DNA of 34,006 nucleotides from Kiritimatiellales bacterium (GTDB lineage: Bacteria > Verrucomicrobiota > Kiritimatiellia > Kiritimatiellales > Pontiellaceae). A program made the position numbers and the translations under genes. The notes beneath the pieces are model-generated. The model was not told the DNA's origin, ran no database searches, and was given only the letters and a program-made list of their open reading frames with translations. Location: NCBI GenBank assembly GCA_021734345.1, contig JAIPJC010000022.1:1-34006 (forward strand), in the 5' to 3' direction. How positions within the stretch are numbered: position 1 is the first letter of the stretch; every line of letters starts with the position of its first letter. Below are positions 15,573 through 23,252 of the stretch, one piece after another.

Positions 15573-16522
15573 GCACCGCGAAAAAAAACTGGATCTGGTT
15601 CATCGCCTTGATGCTGCTGGTGCTCGGTGTGGGAATCTATCTCGGCCAGAGCCGGCGCACCGAGCTGGGCAAGAGCTTCGATTATTCCCTCGAAGACTAC
15701 CGCAAAGTCGATCCCGCATTGATCCGCTACACCGAAGTTGATCGTATTGTTCCAAACATAGGCAAGCTGTCCGCGCTGGCGGTTGCCCCGGATGGAAATG
15801 TCTATGTCGGCGGCGAAAATGCGATTTCCATCTTTCCTGAAAACCGGCGGCTTCCCGTGAATGGAACGCCAACCTGCATCGCCGTGGACGATGCCGGCAC
15901 CGTGTTTTTAGGTGTGGGCGACCATGTCGAAATATTCTCCAAGGATTGGAAAAACACGGCGTGGCCGTCACTTGGTGAAAAGGCCTACCTGACGTCGATT
16001 GCGGTCGACGACTGGTATGTCTACGTGGCCGATGCTGGAAGCCGCCGTGTCTGGCGCTACAAGAAGGAAGGCGGCAAGCCGCTGGAAATCGGCAAGAAGG
16101 ATTGGGCGAATGGCGTGCGCGGCTTCTATGTCCCGAGTCCGTTCTTCGATCTCGCGATCAGTCGGACCGATGGCTCGATCTGGGTGGTCAATCCGGGCTA
16201 CCACGCGCTGGAAAACTATCGCCCGGACGGCATGCCGCTTTCAAAGTGGGAAAACAGTTCGTTTATGATCGACGGCTTTAGCGGTTGCTGCAACCCGTCG
16301 CATTTTGCACTCATGCCCGATGGCGGATTCGTCACGGCCGAAAAGGGACTGCCGCGCGTGAAGATCCACAATGTGGATGGCTCGCTGCGCTGCGTGGTTG
16401 CTGCACCCGACCAGTTCGACGATGGGGTGTTGGGGCTCGACGTGGCGGTCGATGGCAACGGTCGCATTTATGTACTCGATCCGAGCCAGGGCGCGGTACG
16501 TATTTTCGAGGAGAAAAAATGA
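15569..16522 (+). CDS. Membrane-anchored NHL/SMP-30-like beta-propeller
   Basis: The 317-residue protein has an N-terminal anchor (WIWFIALMLLVLGVGIYLG, residues 8-26) and then NHL-type strands: LSALAVAPDGNVYVGG, TCIAVDDAGTVFLG, TSIAVDDWYVYVADAGSRRVWRY, LAISRTDGSIWVVNPGYHALENY and LDVAVDGNGRIYVLDPSQGAVRIF. It differs from the PQQ-like proteins by lacking TG-x-x-x-W blades. A CCNPSHFALMPDG segment gives two adjacent cysteines that may bind a metal or form a disulfide. It is probably a binding or docking protein in the periplasm. The start overlaps the previous stop (ATGA) and its stop overlaps the next start (ATGA). Confidence 0.82.
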   Translation: MSTAKKNWIWFIALMLLVLGVGIYLGQSRRTELGKSFDYSLEDYRKVDPALIRYTEVDRIVPNIGKLSALAVAPDGNVYVGGENAISIFPENRRLPVNGTPTCIAVDDAGTVFLGVGDHVEIFSKDWKNTAWPSLGEKAYLTSIAVDDWYVYVADAGSRRVWRYKKEGGKPLEIGKKDWANGVRGFYVPSPFFDLAISRTDGSIWVVNPGYHALENYRPDGMPLSKWENSSFMIDGFSGCCNPSHFALMPDGGFVTAEKGLPRVKIHNVDGSLRCVVAAPDQFDDGVLGLDVAVDGNGRIYVLDPSQGAVRIFEEKK

Positions 16523-16743
16523 AGACGCTCAATCGCCAAGATGTATTGAGGGGATTCGCGCTCACCGGCCTTGCCGGCCTGTGCACGGTGCTGGCCTCGC
16601 GCAAGGACAAGTTTGAATGCAACACATGCGCCGAGTTTATGGACGGGCAATGTAGACGCGGCTTCCAGCCGCGTTGCGCACGTTCGGCAGACGGCTTTTC
16701 AACCACAACGCGGCTGGAAGCCGCGTCTACAATCAAGCGATGA
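16519..16743 (+). CDS. Small exported Cys protein with repeat-encoded tail
   Basis: The 74-residue product begins MKTLNRQDVLRGFALTGLAG, close in shape to the Tat-like leader of the next gene though with only one Arg before the hydrophobic part (RQD). It then has C22, a CNTC pair (C34, C37) and C45 in GQC. Residues 45-72 are read through a family A inverted pair at 16651-16731 (CRRGFQPRC and RLEAAST). The 3' end has therefore probably been rewritten by repeat insertion. Start and stop both overlap neighbours (ATGA), which argues that it is really translated. It may be a partner of the Tat ferredoxin downstream. Function is unknown. Confidence 0.62.
   Translation: MKTLNRQDVLRGFALTGLAGLCTVLASRKDKFECNTCAEFMDGQCRRGFQPRCARSADGFSTTTRLEAASTIKR
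16651..16731. repeat. Family A inverted pair, in-frame
   Basis: TGTAGACGCGGCTTCCAGCC and, inverted, GCGGCTGGAAGCCGCGTCTA bracket a 38-bp middle. It forms a long hairpin inside the 3' part of the small Cys-protein gene, ending 9 bp before the next ATG. Confidence 0.87.
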
Positions 16744-17297
16744 ACAAGAATACAAAATCAGGTCGGCGTGATTTTGTGCGCGGGGCGGCGGCGGTGCTGA
16801 TCGGCGGCGCGGTGCTGTCGGCCGGGCGCAGTCGTTCGCCGCGGTTGGTATGGCAGATTGATCCGGCCAAATGCACGCAGTGCGGACGCTGCGCGACCCA
16901 TTGCGTATTGGCTCCGTCGGCCGTGAAGTGCTTCCACTCCTATTCCATCTGCGGCTATTGCGACCTCTGCGGCGGCTATTTGCGCCCCGACGCCAAGAAC
17001 CGCAACACCGGCGCGGAAAACCAGCTCTGTCCCACGGCGGCGTTGCAACGCAAGTTCATCGAGATGCCGTACTACCAGTACACGATCAACGAGGATCTGT
17101 GCATCGGCTGCGGCAAGTGCGTGAAGGGCTGTTCCGTCTTCGGCAACGGTTCGCTCTATATGCAGGTAAGGCACGACCGCTGCGTTAACTGCAACGAATG
17201 CGCCATCGCCCGGGCGTGTCCCTCCGACGCCTTCAAGCGCGTCCCCGCCTCCGATCCCTATCTGCTCAAGTCCGATCAGGAACGGAGGATTGTGTGA
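16740..17297 (+). CDS. Tat-exported polyferredoxin (about four [4Fe-4S])
   Basis: The 185-residue protein has a twin-arginine leader (SGRRDFVRGAAAVLIGGAVLS, RR at 9-10), so it should fold with clusters in the cytoplasm and be exported. Cys sets are C45/48/51/55, C64/71/74/77 with C97, C121/124/127/131 (CIGCGKCVKGC) and C148/151/154/160 (CVNCNECAIARAC), enough for about four clusters. It is organised like periplasmic ferredoxins next to NosR/NapH-type membrane proteins, and here it directly precedes such a protein with a GTGA overlap. It should carry electrons between the membrane polyferredoxin and other periplasmic components. Confidence 0.88.
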   Translation: MNKNTKSGRRDFVRGAAAVLIGGAVLSAGRSRSPRLVWQIDPAKCTQCGRCATHCVLAPSAVKCFHSYSICGYCDLCGGYLRPDAKNRNTGAENQLCPTAALQRKFIEMPYYQYTINEDLCIGCGKCVKGCSVFGNGSLYMQVRHDRCVNCNECAIARACPSDAFKRVPASDPYLLKSDQERRIV

Positions 17298-18616
17298 AAA
17301 GGTATGTAGTTCCGCCTTTAGGCGGCTTCTCTCCAACTGGGTCGCGCTGGACGGGCCGCCTAAAGGCGGTACTACATGCCTTGGTGTGCATGTTCTTCTT
17401 TTTCTTCGGAACAACAGCCCATGCCGAGTTCCGGTTCCCGATGCCGGAGTTTGCTTCGGGCTACACGCACCCGCCGGTGCATGTTCCCGGCCCGTCGAAT
17501 ATGATGGTGGGGTGGGACATTGTCGTATTGCTTTCAACGCTGACGCTGGCGAGTATCTTTGTGCTGAAACACCGCAAGCGGCGGGAAATATTCTTGCTGA
17601 CCCTCTTCTCGATGATCTATTTCGGGTTCTGGCGCAACGGGTGCGTCTGCTCGGTCGGGTCGGTACAGAATATCATGGCGGGCATCTGCGATCCGGACTA
17701 TGGCGTACCGCTCACCGTGCTGGTTTTTTTTTCCGCACCGCTGATCTTTGCGCTGCTGTTTGGCCGCGTCTTCTGCGCGGCGGTCTGCCCGCTGGGTGCG
17801 ATTCAGGAGGCGGTGGCCGTCAAACCGGTCAAGGTGCCGCCCGCTGTTGAGAAGGTGCTCTCCGTTTTTCCGTACCTCTACCTTGGGCTGGCGATGCTAT
17901 CTGTCGCGATGGGCGCGGGCTTCATCATTTGCCAGTACGATCCGTTTGTCGGCGTCTTCCGCATGGGCGCCAGTTTTAGCATGTGGATCTTCGGTGGCCT
18001 GATGCTCGTGCTCGGCATCTTTGTGGCGCGACCCTACTGCCGCTTTCTCTGCCCCTACGGCGTGCTGCTCAACTGGTGCTCGAAACTTTCGCGCCGCCAC
18101 GCCACCATTACGCCGGCCGGTTGCATCCAGTGCGATCTTTGCGCCGACTCGTGCCCCTACAACGCCATCAACGAACCAACGCCATCCGAGGTTCCGGAAA
18201 CCCGCGAGCAAGGCGCTCGTCGACTCGGACTCTTGTTGTTGCTGTTCCCGGTTCTGGTAGCGCTCGGTGTTGGCGTCGGCTGTTTGCTGAAAGAGCCGCT
18301 TTCGCGCATGCACCCAACCGTGCGGCTGGCCGAGCGCATCGCCGGCGAGGAACTGGGCCGCTACGCCGAAACCAACATCGAGTCCGAAGCCTTCCGCGCG
18401 TCCGACACGCCCAATGAAAAGCTCTATGCCGAAGCCATGGAGATCAAGGAGGGGTTCGGGATCGGTAGGAAATGGCTCGGCGCATTCATCGGGCTGGTGA
18501 TCGGCTGCAAGCTGGTCTCCGTTTCCATTTTGCGCAAACGCACCGATTACGAACCCGATCGCGGCACCTGCTATAGCTGTGGACGATGTTTCAAGTATTG
18601 CCCGGTGCAGGAGTAA
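17294..18616 (+). CDS. NosR/NapH-like membrane polyferredoxin
   Basis: The 440-residue protein contains several transmembrane helices and the paired NosR/NapH motifs CAAVCPLG and CRFLCPYG, then a [4Fe-4S] motif CIQCDLCADSCPYNAI and a C-terminal CYSCGRCFKYCPVQE. CVCSVGSVQNI is also typical of the NosR C-terminal half. The FMN-binding periplasmic domain of NosR is missing. The family moves electrons from quinol or cytoplasmic donors across the membrane to periplasmic Fe-S proteins. The GTG at 17294 (GTGA overlap) is chosen; residues 4-29 are then encoded by a family C repeat and lengthen the n-region of a signal peptide ending TTAHA before EFRFP. Confidence 0.88.
   Translation: MKRYVVPPLGGFSPTGSRWTGRLKAVLHALVCMFFFFFGTTAHAEFRFPMPEFASGYTHPPVHVPGPSNMMVGWDIVVLLSTLTLASIFVLKHRKRREIFLLTLFSMIYFGFWRNGCVCSVGSVQNIMAGICDPDYGVPLTVLVFFSAPLIFALLFGRVFCAAVCPLGAIQEAVAVKPVKVPPAVEKVLSVFPYLYLGLAMLSVAMGAGFIICQYDPFVGVFRMGASFSMWIFGGLMLVLGIFVARPYCRFLCPYGVLLNWCSKLSRRHATITPAGCIQCDLCADSCPYNAINEPTPSEVPETREQGARRLGLLLLLFPVLVALGVGVGCLLKEPLSRMHPTVRLAERIAGEELGRYAETNIESEAFRASDTPNEKLYAEAMEIKEGFGIGRKWLGAFIGLVIGCKLVSVSILRKRTDYEPDRGTCYSCGRCFKYCPVQE
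17304..17378. repeat. Family C inverted repeat, encodes signal-peptide n-region
   Basis: ATGTAGTTCCGCCTTTAGGC and, inverted, GCCGCCTAAAGGCGGTACTA form about 20-bp arms around a 30-bp loop. It is in frame as YVVPPLGG through GRLKAVLHA in the NosR-like gene. Confidence 0.85.
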
Positions 18617-18620
18617 TTTG

Positions 18621-20327
18621 ATGAATGAGTTTAAGAAGAGACCGGTTTTGGGAACGGCGGCGCAGAGCGTGGCGCTGGTGGCGGCGCTGTTTTCGCTTGT
18701 CGTTTGCATCCTGCTTGTGGGCGACCATGTGCGGTTGCTGAAAATGGATCCACTGAACGATCCGCACTTGCTTCAATTGCGAAAGGAACTGGCCGATTCC
18801 ACAGGCGACAACGTGGCGTTGGTGGAACAAATACGTACCTACGATCTCTATGCACGCCGCGCCTTCTTCGCCAACCAGGAACAACGGCGCACGGGCGGGT
18901 TGCTACTGCTCGGTGGGGCGGTGGTCTGTTTTGTTGCGCTCAAGTTTTCCCATCTCTGGAAACCCAAACTCCCAACGATTGGAACATCGGGGAAGGTCGA
19001 TCACTGGGAGCTGAACTTCCTGTTCCGGCAACTCATGACTGGAACCGCTGTCTTCCTCGTAGTGGTTTCGCTGTTTCTAGCCTTTGCAGTCCAGAGCGAT
19101 CTGCCTGCCGTGCTTGAACATGCGGATAAGCAGGCAAGAAAGCCTGCTCCACATGTGGGGCGGACTTTCCAGTCTGCCCTTTCTGAGGACATGAAAACCA
19201 ACTGGCCATCACTACGCGGGCCAGGCGGCTATGGCGTGGCGCACTTCGCGACCGCGCCGACGAACTGGAATATCGAAAGCGGCGACGGCGTGCTGTGGAA
19301 AACCGAAGTGCCGGTTCCCGGCTTCAACTCGCCGATTGTCTGGGGCAACCGTATTTTCATGTCGGGTGCCGATGACGAAGGGCAGGAGGTTTTCTGCTTC
19401 GATGGCGACACGGGCGAGCAGCTCTGGAGCAAGACGGTTGAAACCACCGTCGAGCTTCCGGAGGTTTCGGAAGATACGGGTTATGCCGCGCCGACGATGG
19501 CGACGGATGGCTCGCTTGTGTTCGCCATCTTCGCCACGGGCGAGCTGTCCGCGTTCGATTTCGACGGCAATCCAGCTTGGCAAAAAAACCTCGGCGTGCC
19601 GAAGAATCCGTACGGCATGGGATCGTCGCTCATCAGCGACGGCCAGCGGTTGTTTGTTCAGTACGACCATCAGGACGCGCAGAAGGTCATGGCGCTCGAT
19701 TGCGCGACCGGAAACACGGTTTGGCAAATGGCCCGCACTCATATTTCGTGGTCGAGCCCGGCGCTGATCGATGCCGCCACCGGATTGCAGCTTGTCCTCA
19801 ACGATGAAGAAAACGTTACGGCGTACGATCCGGTTTCCGGGAAACAGTTGTGGCAGGTGAAATGTCTCGGCGGCGAGGTCGCGCCGTCGCCTGCCTTCAA
19901 CGGCAAAGACATTGTTTTTGTGGCGAATGAATATGCGCAGGCCAGCGCGCTCAAGCTGACCGACGGTACGCCGGAAATCCTTTGGCAGTACGACGAATAT
20001 CTTCCTGAAATCAGCAGCCCGGTCGCGGCGTCCAACCTCTTCTTGATCGCTACCTCGGCAGGTGACGTGGTCTGCCTTGATGCCGCCACGGGCAAGGCGA
20101 AGTGGGAACATGAATTCAACGACGGGTTCAGCTCTTCGCCCGTACTGGTCGGCGACCGTATCTACGCAATCGACCGCAAAGGCGTGGTGCATATCTTTGG
20201 AGCGGAAGCAGAATACAAGGAGATTGCAACCATCGAAATGGGCGAGCCTGTCTATGCCACTCCGGCCTTTCTCGATGGCCGCATCTACATCCGCGCCGAT
20301 GAAAACCTGTACTGTATTGGAAACTGA
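18621..20327 (+). CDS. Multi-TM PQQ-like beta-propeller fusion
   Basis: The 568-residue protein has about three N-terminal transmembrane helices (near 12-33, 92-108 and 138-157), with a charged loop between the first two. The periplasmic propeller begins at NWPSLRGPGGYGVA (about residue 194). Blades include CFDGDTGEQLWSKT, ALDCATGNTVWQMA, AYDPVSGKQLWQVK and CLDAATGKAKWEHE. Residues 171-186 (QARKPAPHVGRTFQSA) are a translated family B repeat in the linker between membrane and propeller, a position that tolerates insertion. It starts 4 bp after the NosR-like stop and is probably a membrane partner of that protein. Confidence 0.85.
   Translation: MNEFKKRPVLGTAAQSVALVAALFSLVVCILLVGDHVRLLKMDPLNDPHLLQLRKELADSTGDNVALVEQIRTYDLYARRAFFANQEQRRTGGLLLLGGAVVCFVALKFSHLWKPKLPTIGTSGKVDHWELNFLFRQLMTGTAVFLVVVSLFLAFAVQSDLPAVLEHADKQARKPAPHVGRTFQSALSEDMKTNWPSLRGPGGYGVAHFATAPTNWNIESGDGVLWKTEVPVPGFNSPIVWGNRIFMSGADDEGQEVFCFDGDTGEQLWSKTVETTVELPEVSEDTGYAAPTMATDGSLVFAIFATGELSAFDFDGNPAWQKNLGVPKNPYGMGSSLISDGQRLFVQYDHQDAQKVMALDCATGNTVWQMARTHISWSSPALIDAATGLQLVLNDEENVTAYDPVSGKQLWQVKCLGGEVAPSPAFNGKDIVFVANEYAQASALKLTDGTPEILWQYDEYLPEISSPVAASNLFLIATSAGDVVCLDAATGKAKWEHEFNDGFSSSPVLVGDRIYAIDRKGVVHIFGAEAEYKEIATIEMGEPVYATPAFLDGRIYIRADENLYCIGN
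19130..19179. repeat. Family B palindromic repeat, in-frame
   Basis: GCAGGCAAGAAAGCCTGC, TCCACATGTGGGG and CGGACTTTCCAGTCTGCCC. It is read as KPAPHVGRTFQSAL, the same frame as the other family B copies in the operon. Confidence 0.85.
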
Positions 20328-20332
20328 TAGAT

Positions 20333-20393
20333 GACCGCAAAGACGCTAAGAAGCAAAGATTCTATTCCTTCGCGTCTTTGCGTCTTCGCGGTC
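20333..20393. repeat. Family F element, empty form (MITE-like)
   Basis: GACCGCAAAGACGCTAAGAA begins the left arm (26 bp) and CTTCGCGTCTTTGCGTCTTC begins the right arm (26 bp), which is its approximate inverse, with 9 bp between. It lies in the only sizeable gap between the propeller and the NuoEF-like gene. The same arms frame the GxxExxY gene at 22776-23231. Confidence 0.85.
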
Positions 20394-20404
20394 AATAAAA
20401 TCGG

Positions 20405-22750
20405 ATGAATGGTGAACTAAATAATATGGAAGTGGATCGGATCGTTGGCGAGATCGGGCGCGATGCGGCGTCGGTCATTCCGATCCTGCAAGGCTTGCAG
20501 AAGCAGTTCAAGCATCTGCCGGAGGCTGCGCTGCGGCGCGTGTGCGAGATCAGCGACATCACCCCCGCACAGATCGAAGGCGTGTCGTCGTTCTTCTCGC
20601 AGTTCCGCCGGACACCGGTCGGCAAACACATGATCAGCGTCTGCGACGGCACGGCCTGCCATGTGAAAGGCTCCGAAACGATCCATGCCGCCGTGCTCAC
20701 CGCACTCGGCATCGACGGGGGCGATACGGATGCAGACGGACTTTTCACGGTGCAGAAAGTAGCGTGCCTTGGATGCTGCACGCTGGCACCGGCGGTGCAG
20801 ATCGATAGCGTGACCTACGGACACCTGCGGACGGACACCGTCTCGAACATGATCGCCGACTTCCTGGAGAACGACGCCAACCGGACGCCTCGCCATTTCG
20901 AGAAATCGGAAGACGGTATTTCGATGGGCGAGGTGCGGATCGGGCTGGGGTCGTGTTGCGTTGCGGGCGGTAGCGCAAAGATACGCGATGCGCTGGAGGA
21001 TTCGCTCGCCGCACTCAAGTGCAAGGTCGACATCAAACCCGTCGGGTGTGTTGGCATGTGCCACCGCACGCCGTTGTTGGAAGTGGTGATTCCCGGAGAA
21101 GAACCGGTGCTGTACGCCAAGGTTCGGCCGGAGGATATTCCCGAAATCATCGAACGCCACTTCTGGTCGGACAGTTCGTTTATCAAGATCCGTACGGCGG
21201 CGGAAAGCTGGTTGAAAAAACTCTACACCGACGATGCGCGCAACGTGCCGGAGCGCTATGAAATCGATGTGCGCGACAAACTCGTGGCCGATTTCCTCGG
21301 TCGCCAGCAGCGCATCGCCACGGAGCATAGCGGCGTATTGAACCCGTCGGACATGGACGAATACAAGCTGCTCGGCGGTTTCAAGGCCCTCAAAACCGTC
21401 TTCTTCAAGAACGATTCCGATTGGTTGATTTCCGAAATCGAAAGAAGCGGACTGCGCGGCCGTGGCGGCGGCGGTTTTCCGACGGCAAAGAAATGGACGG
21501 CTGTGCGCAAGGCTGTCGGCGAAAAAAAATACATCATCCTTAATGGCGATGAAGGCGACCCTGGCGCGTTCATGGATCGAATGATTCTGGAGTCGTATCC
21601 GTACCGCGTGATCGAAGGAATGATCATTGCCGCTTGCGCAGTCGGAGCTACGGAAGGGGTGCTGTATATCCGCGCCGAATATCCGCTGGCGGTGAAGCGG
21701 ATGCGGCAGGCGCTGATCGACTGCGAAGCGGACGGTTTGCTTGGCGATAATATTTTCGGCAGCGGGCATTCTCTAACACTGCGTGTTTTCGAGGGGGCGG
21801 GCGCGTTCGTGTGCGGCGAGGAGTCGGCGCTGGTCGCCTCGCTCGAAGGGCGGCGCGGTATGCCGCACTACCGCCCACCGTTTCCGGCGGAACAGGGATT
21901 GCACGGGTGCCCGACGCTGGTGAACAACGCCGAAACCTACGCCGTGGTGCCCTGGATTATCCGCAACGGCGCGGAAGCCTTCTCGAAGCTCGGAACGGAA
22001 CACAGCAAGGGCACCAAGGTGTTTTCGCTGGCGGGCAAGATCGAACGCGGTGGGCTGATCGAGGTGCCGATGGGGATCACCATCAACGAGGTGGTCGAAC
22101 AGATCGGCGGTGGAGTGGCCAATGGTCGGACGTTCAAGGCGGTGCAGATCGGTGGTCCATCGGGCGGCTGCATTCCGGCGTCGCTCGGAGATACGCCGGT
22201 CGACTTCGAGGCGTTGAAGGATATTGGTGCGATGATGGGCTCGGGCGGTTTTGTGGTATTGGACGACCACGACTGCATGGTTGAGATGGCGCACTATTTT
22301 TTGTCGTTTACCCAGAGCGAGTCGTGTGGGAAATGCACGCCCTGCCGCGTTGGCACCAAGCGGATGCTTGAAATTCTGACGCGGCTTTGCACCGGCGGCG
22401 GCAAACCAGGCGATATCGAAAAACTCGAACCGCTGGCGCATACCGTCAAGGCGCAGAGCCTGTGCGGACTAGGTAAAACCGCGCCGAATCCGGTGCTGAC
22501 CACCATAAAGTATTTCCGCGAGGAGTTCGAAGCGCATATCGCAGGCCGATGCCCGGCAGGCAAGTGCCGGAAAATAATCACCTATTCGATCAGCGACGAT
22601 TGCATCGGATGCACCAAGTGCGCGGTCGAATGTCCGGTGAACGCGATCAGCGGCGAGCCGTATGCGGTGTTTGAAATCGATCCGGATCTTTGCATTCGGT
22701 GCGACAACTGCCGGCAGGTCTGCCCGGTCGATGCAGTGGAAGTCAGATAG
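20405..22750 (+). CDS. NuoE-NuoF fusion, NAD(P)H-oxidising diaphorase subunit
   Basis: The 781-residue protein joins a NuoE domain (residues 1-155; [2Fe-2S] Cys C80, C85, C121, C125), a second thioredoxin-like [2Fe-2S] region (about 176-255; C184, C215, C219), a NuoF FMN/NADH domain (about 320-690; RGRGGGGFPT at 351-360, NGDEGDPGAFMDR, N3-type cluster C641, C644, C647, C687) and a C-terminal 2x[4Fe-4S] ferredoxin (C733/736/739/743, C763/766/769/773). It should oxidise NAD(P)H through FMN and pass electrons on via Fe-S clusters, as in HndC/HydB-type complexes. No hydrogenase gene is nearby. The start is in a weak context; the ATG at 20426 is an alternative. Confidence 0.9.
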   Translation: MNGELNNMEVDRIVGEIGRDAASVIPILQGLQKQFKHLPEAALRRVCEISDITPAQIEGVSSFFSQFRRTPVGKHMISVCDGTACHVKGSETIHAAVLTALGIDGGDTDADGLFTVQKVACLGCCTLAPAVQIDSVTYGHLRTDTVSNMIADFLENDANRTPRHFEKSEDGISMGEVRIGLGSCCVAGGSAKIRDALEDSLAALKCKVDIKPVGCVGMCHRTPLLEVVIPGEEPVLYAKVRPEDIPEIIERHFWSDSSFIKIRTAAESWLKKLYTDDARNVPERYEIDVRDKLVADFLGRQQRIATEHSGVLNPSDMDEYKLLGGFKALKTVFFKNDSDWLISEIERSGLRGRGGGGFPTAKKWTAVRKAVGEKKYIILNGDEGDPGAFMDRMILESYPYRVIEGMIIAACAVGATEGVLYIRAEYPLAVKRMRQALIDCEADGLLGDNIFGSGHSLTLRVFEGAGAFVCGEESALVASLEGRRGMPHYRPPFPAEQGLHGCPTLVNNAETYAVVPWIIRNGAEAFSKLGTEHSKGTKVFSLAGKIERGGLIEVPMGITINEVVEQIGGGVANGRTFKAVQIGGPSGGCIPASLGDTPVDFEALKDIGAMMGSGGFVVLDDHDCMVEMAHYFLSFTQSESCGKCTPCRVGTKRMLEILTRLCTGGGKPGDIEKLEPLAHTVKAQSLCGLGKTAPNPVLTTIKYFREEFEAHIAGRCPAGKCRKIITYSISDDCIGCTKCAVECPVNAISGEPYAVFEIDPDLCIRCDNCRQVCPVDAVEVR

Positions 22751-22775
22751 AAATTCTTGGCAGGATCAATTTGAT

Positions 22776-23231
22776 GACCGCAAAGACGCGAGGACGCAAA
22801 GGAGAAGAGAATGACTAAAACAACCGAACGGCAGGAGGAGTTAGTTAAACAGTTTCTAGATGCGGCGATTGAGGTTCATCGAGAACTCGGGCCGGGCTAT
22901 GATGAAGCGGTCTATGAAAATGCATTGGTTGTTGAAAGGATCTCAGGGGGATCCCTTATGAACGGCAAAAGATCATTGAGGTTTTCTATAAAGGAACGCG
23001 TGTTGGCGAGGGGCGAATAGATTTATATCTGGGTGGAGAAGTTGTTGTGGAACTGAAGACAGTAGAACAGTTGAACCAAAAGCACATGGCTCAGGTAATT
23101 TCGTATCTGAAAGCAACGAAGCGCCCTTTGGGATTATTGGTAAACTTTCACGAGTTCCTTTTGAAAAATGGCCTTAAGCGCATCCTGTACTCCTAGAAAA
23201 AGCTCCTTTGCGTCGTCGCGTCTTTGCGATC
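22776..23231. mobile_element. GxxExxY cassette bounded by 29-bp inverted repeats
   Basis: The left end at 22776-22804 (GACCGCAAAGACGCGAGGAC, then GCAAAGGAG) and the right end at 23203-23231 are inverted copies matching at about 27 of 29 positions. The interior is a single GxxExxY gene. The element sits exactly in the gap between the nuoEF-like and GltD-like genes. No transposase is present, so it would be non-autonomous. I see no clear target-site duplication. Confidence 0.65.
22811..23196 (+). pseudogene. GxxExxY protein gene, frameshifted
   Basis: The first part reads MTKTTERQEELVKQFLDAAI then EVHRELGPGYDEAVYENALVVERI, the GxxExxY family N-terminus. At the run of five Gs near 22945-22950 the frame is lost. 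Adding one G restores IPYERQKIIEVFYKG, GEGRIDLYLGGEVVVELKTV, QVISYLKATKRPLGLLVNFH and LKRILYS to a stop at 23194-23196, which completes a family-typical protein of about 128 residues. The family is nuclease-like (PD-(D/E)xK-like IDLY...ELK) with unproven function. Whether the lost G is real or a sequencing error in a homopolymer cannot be told from this window. Confidence 0.82.
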
Positions 23232-23252
23232 AAAAACAGCGGTGGAATGGTT

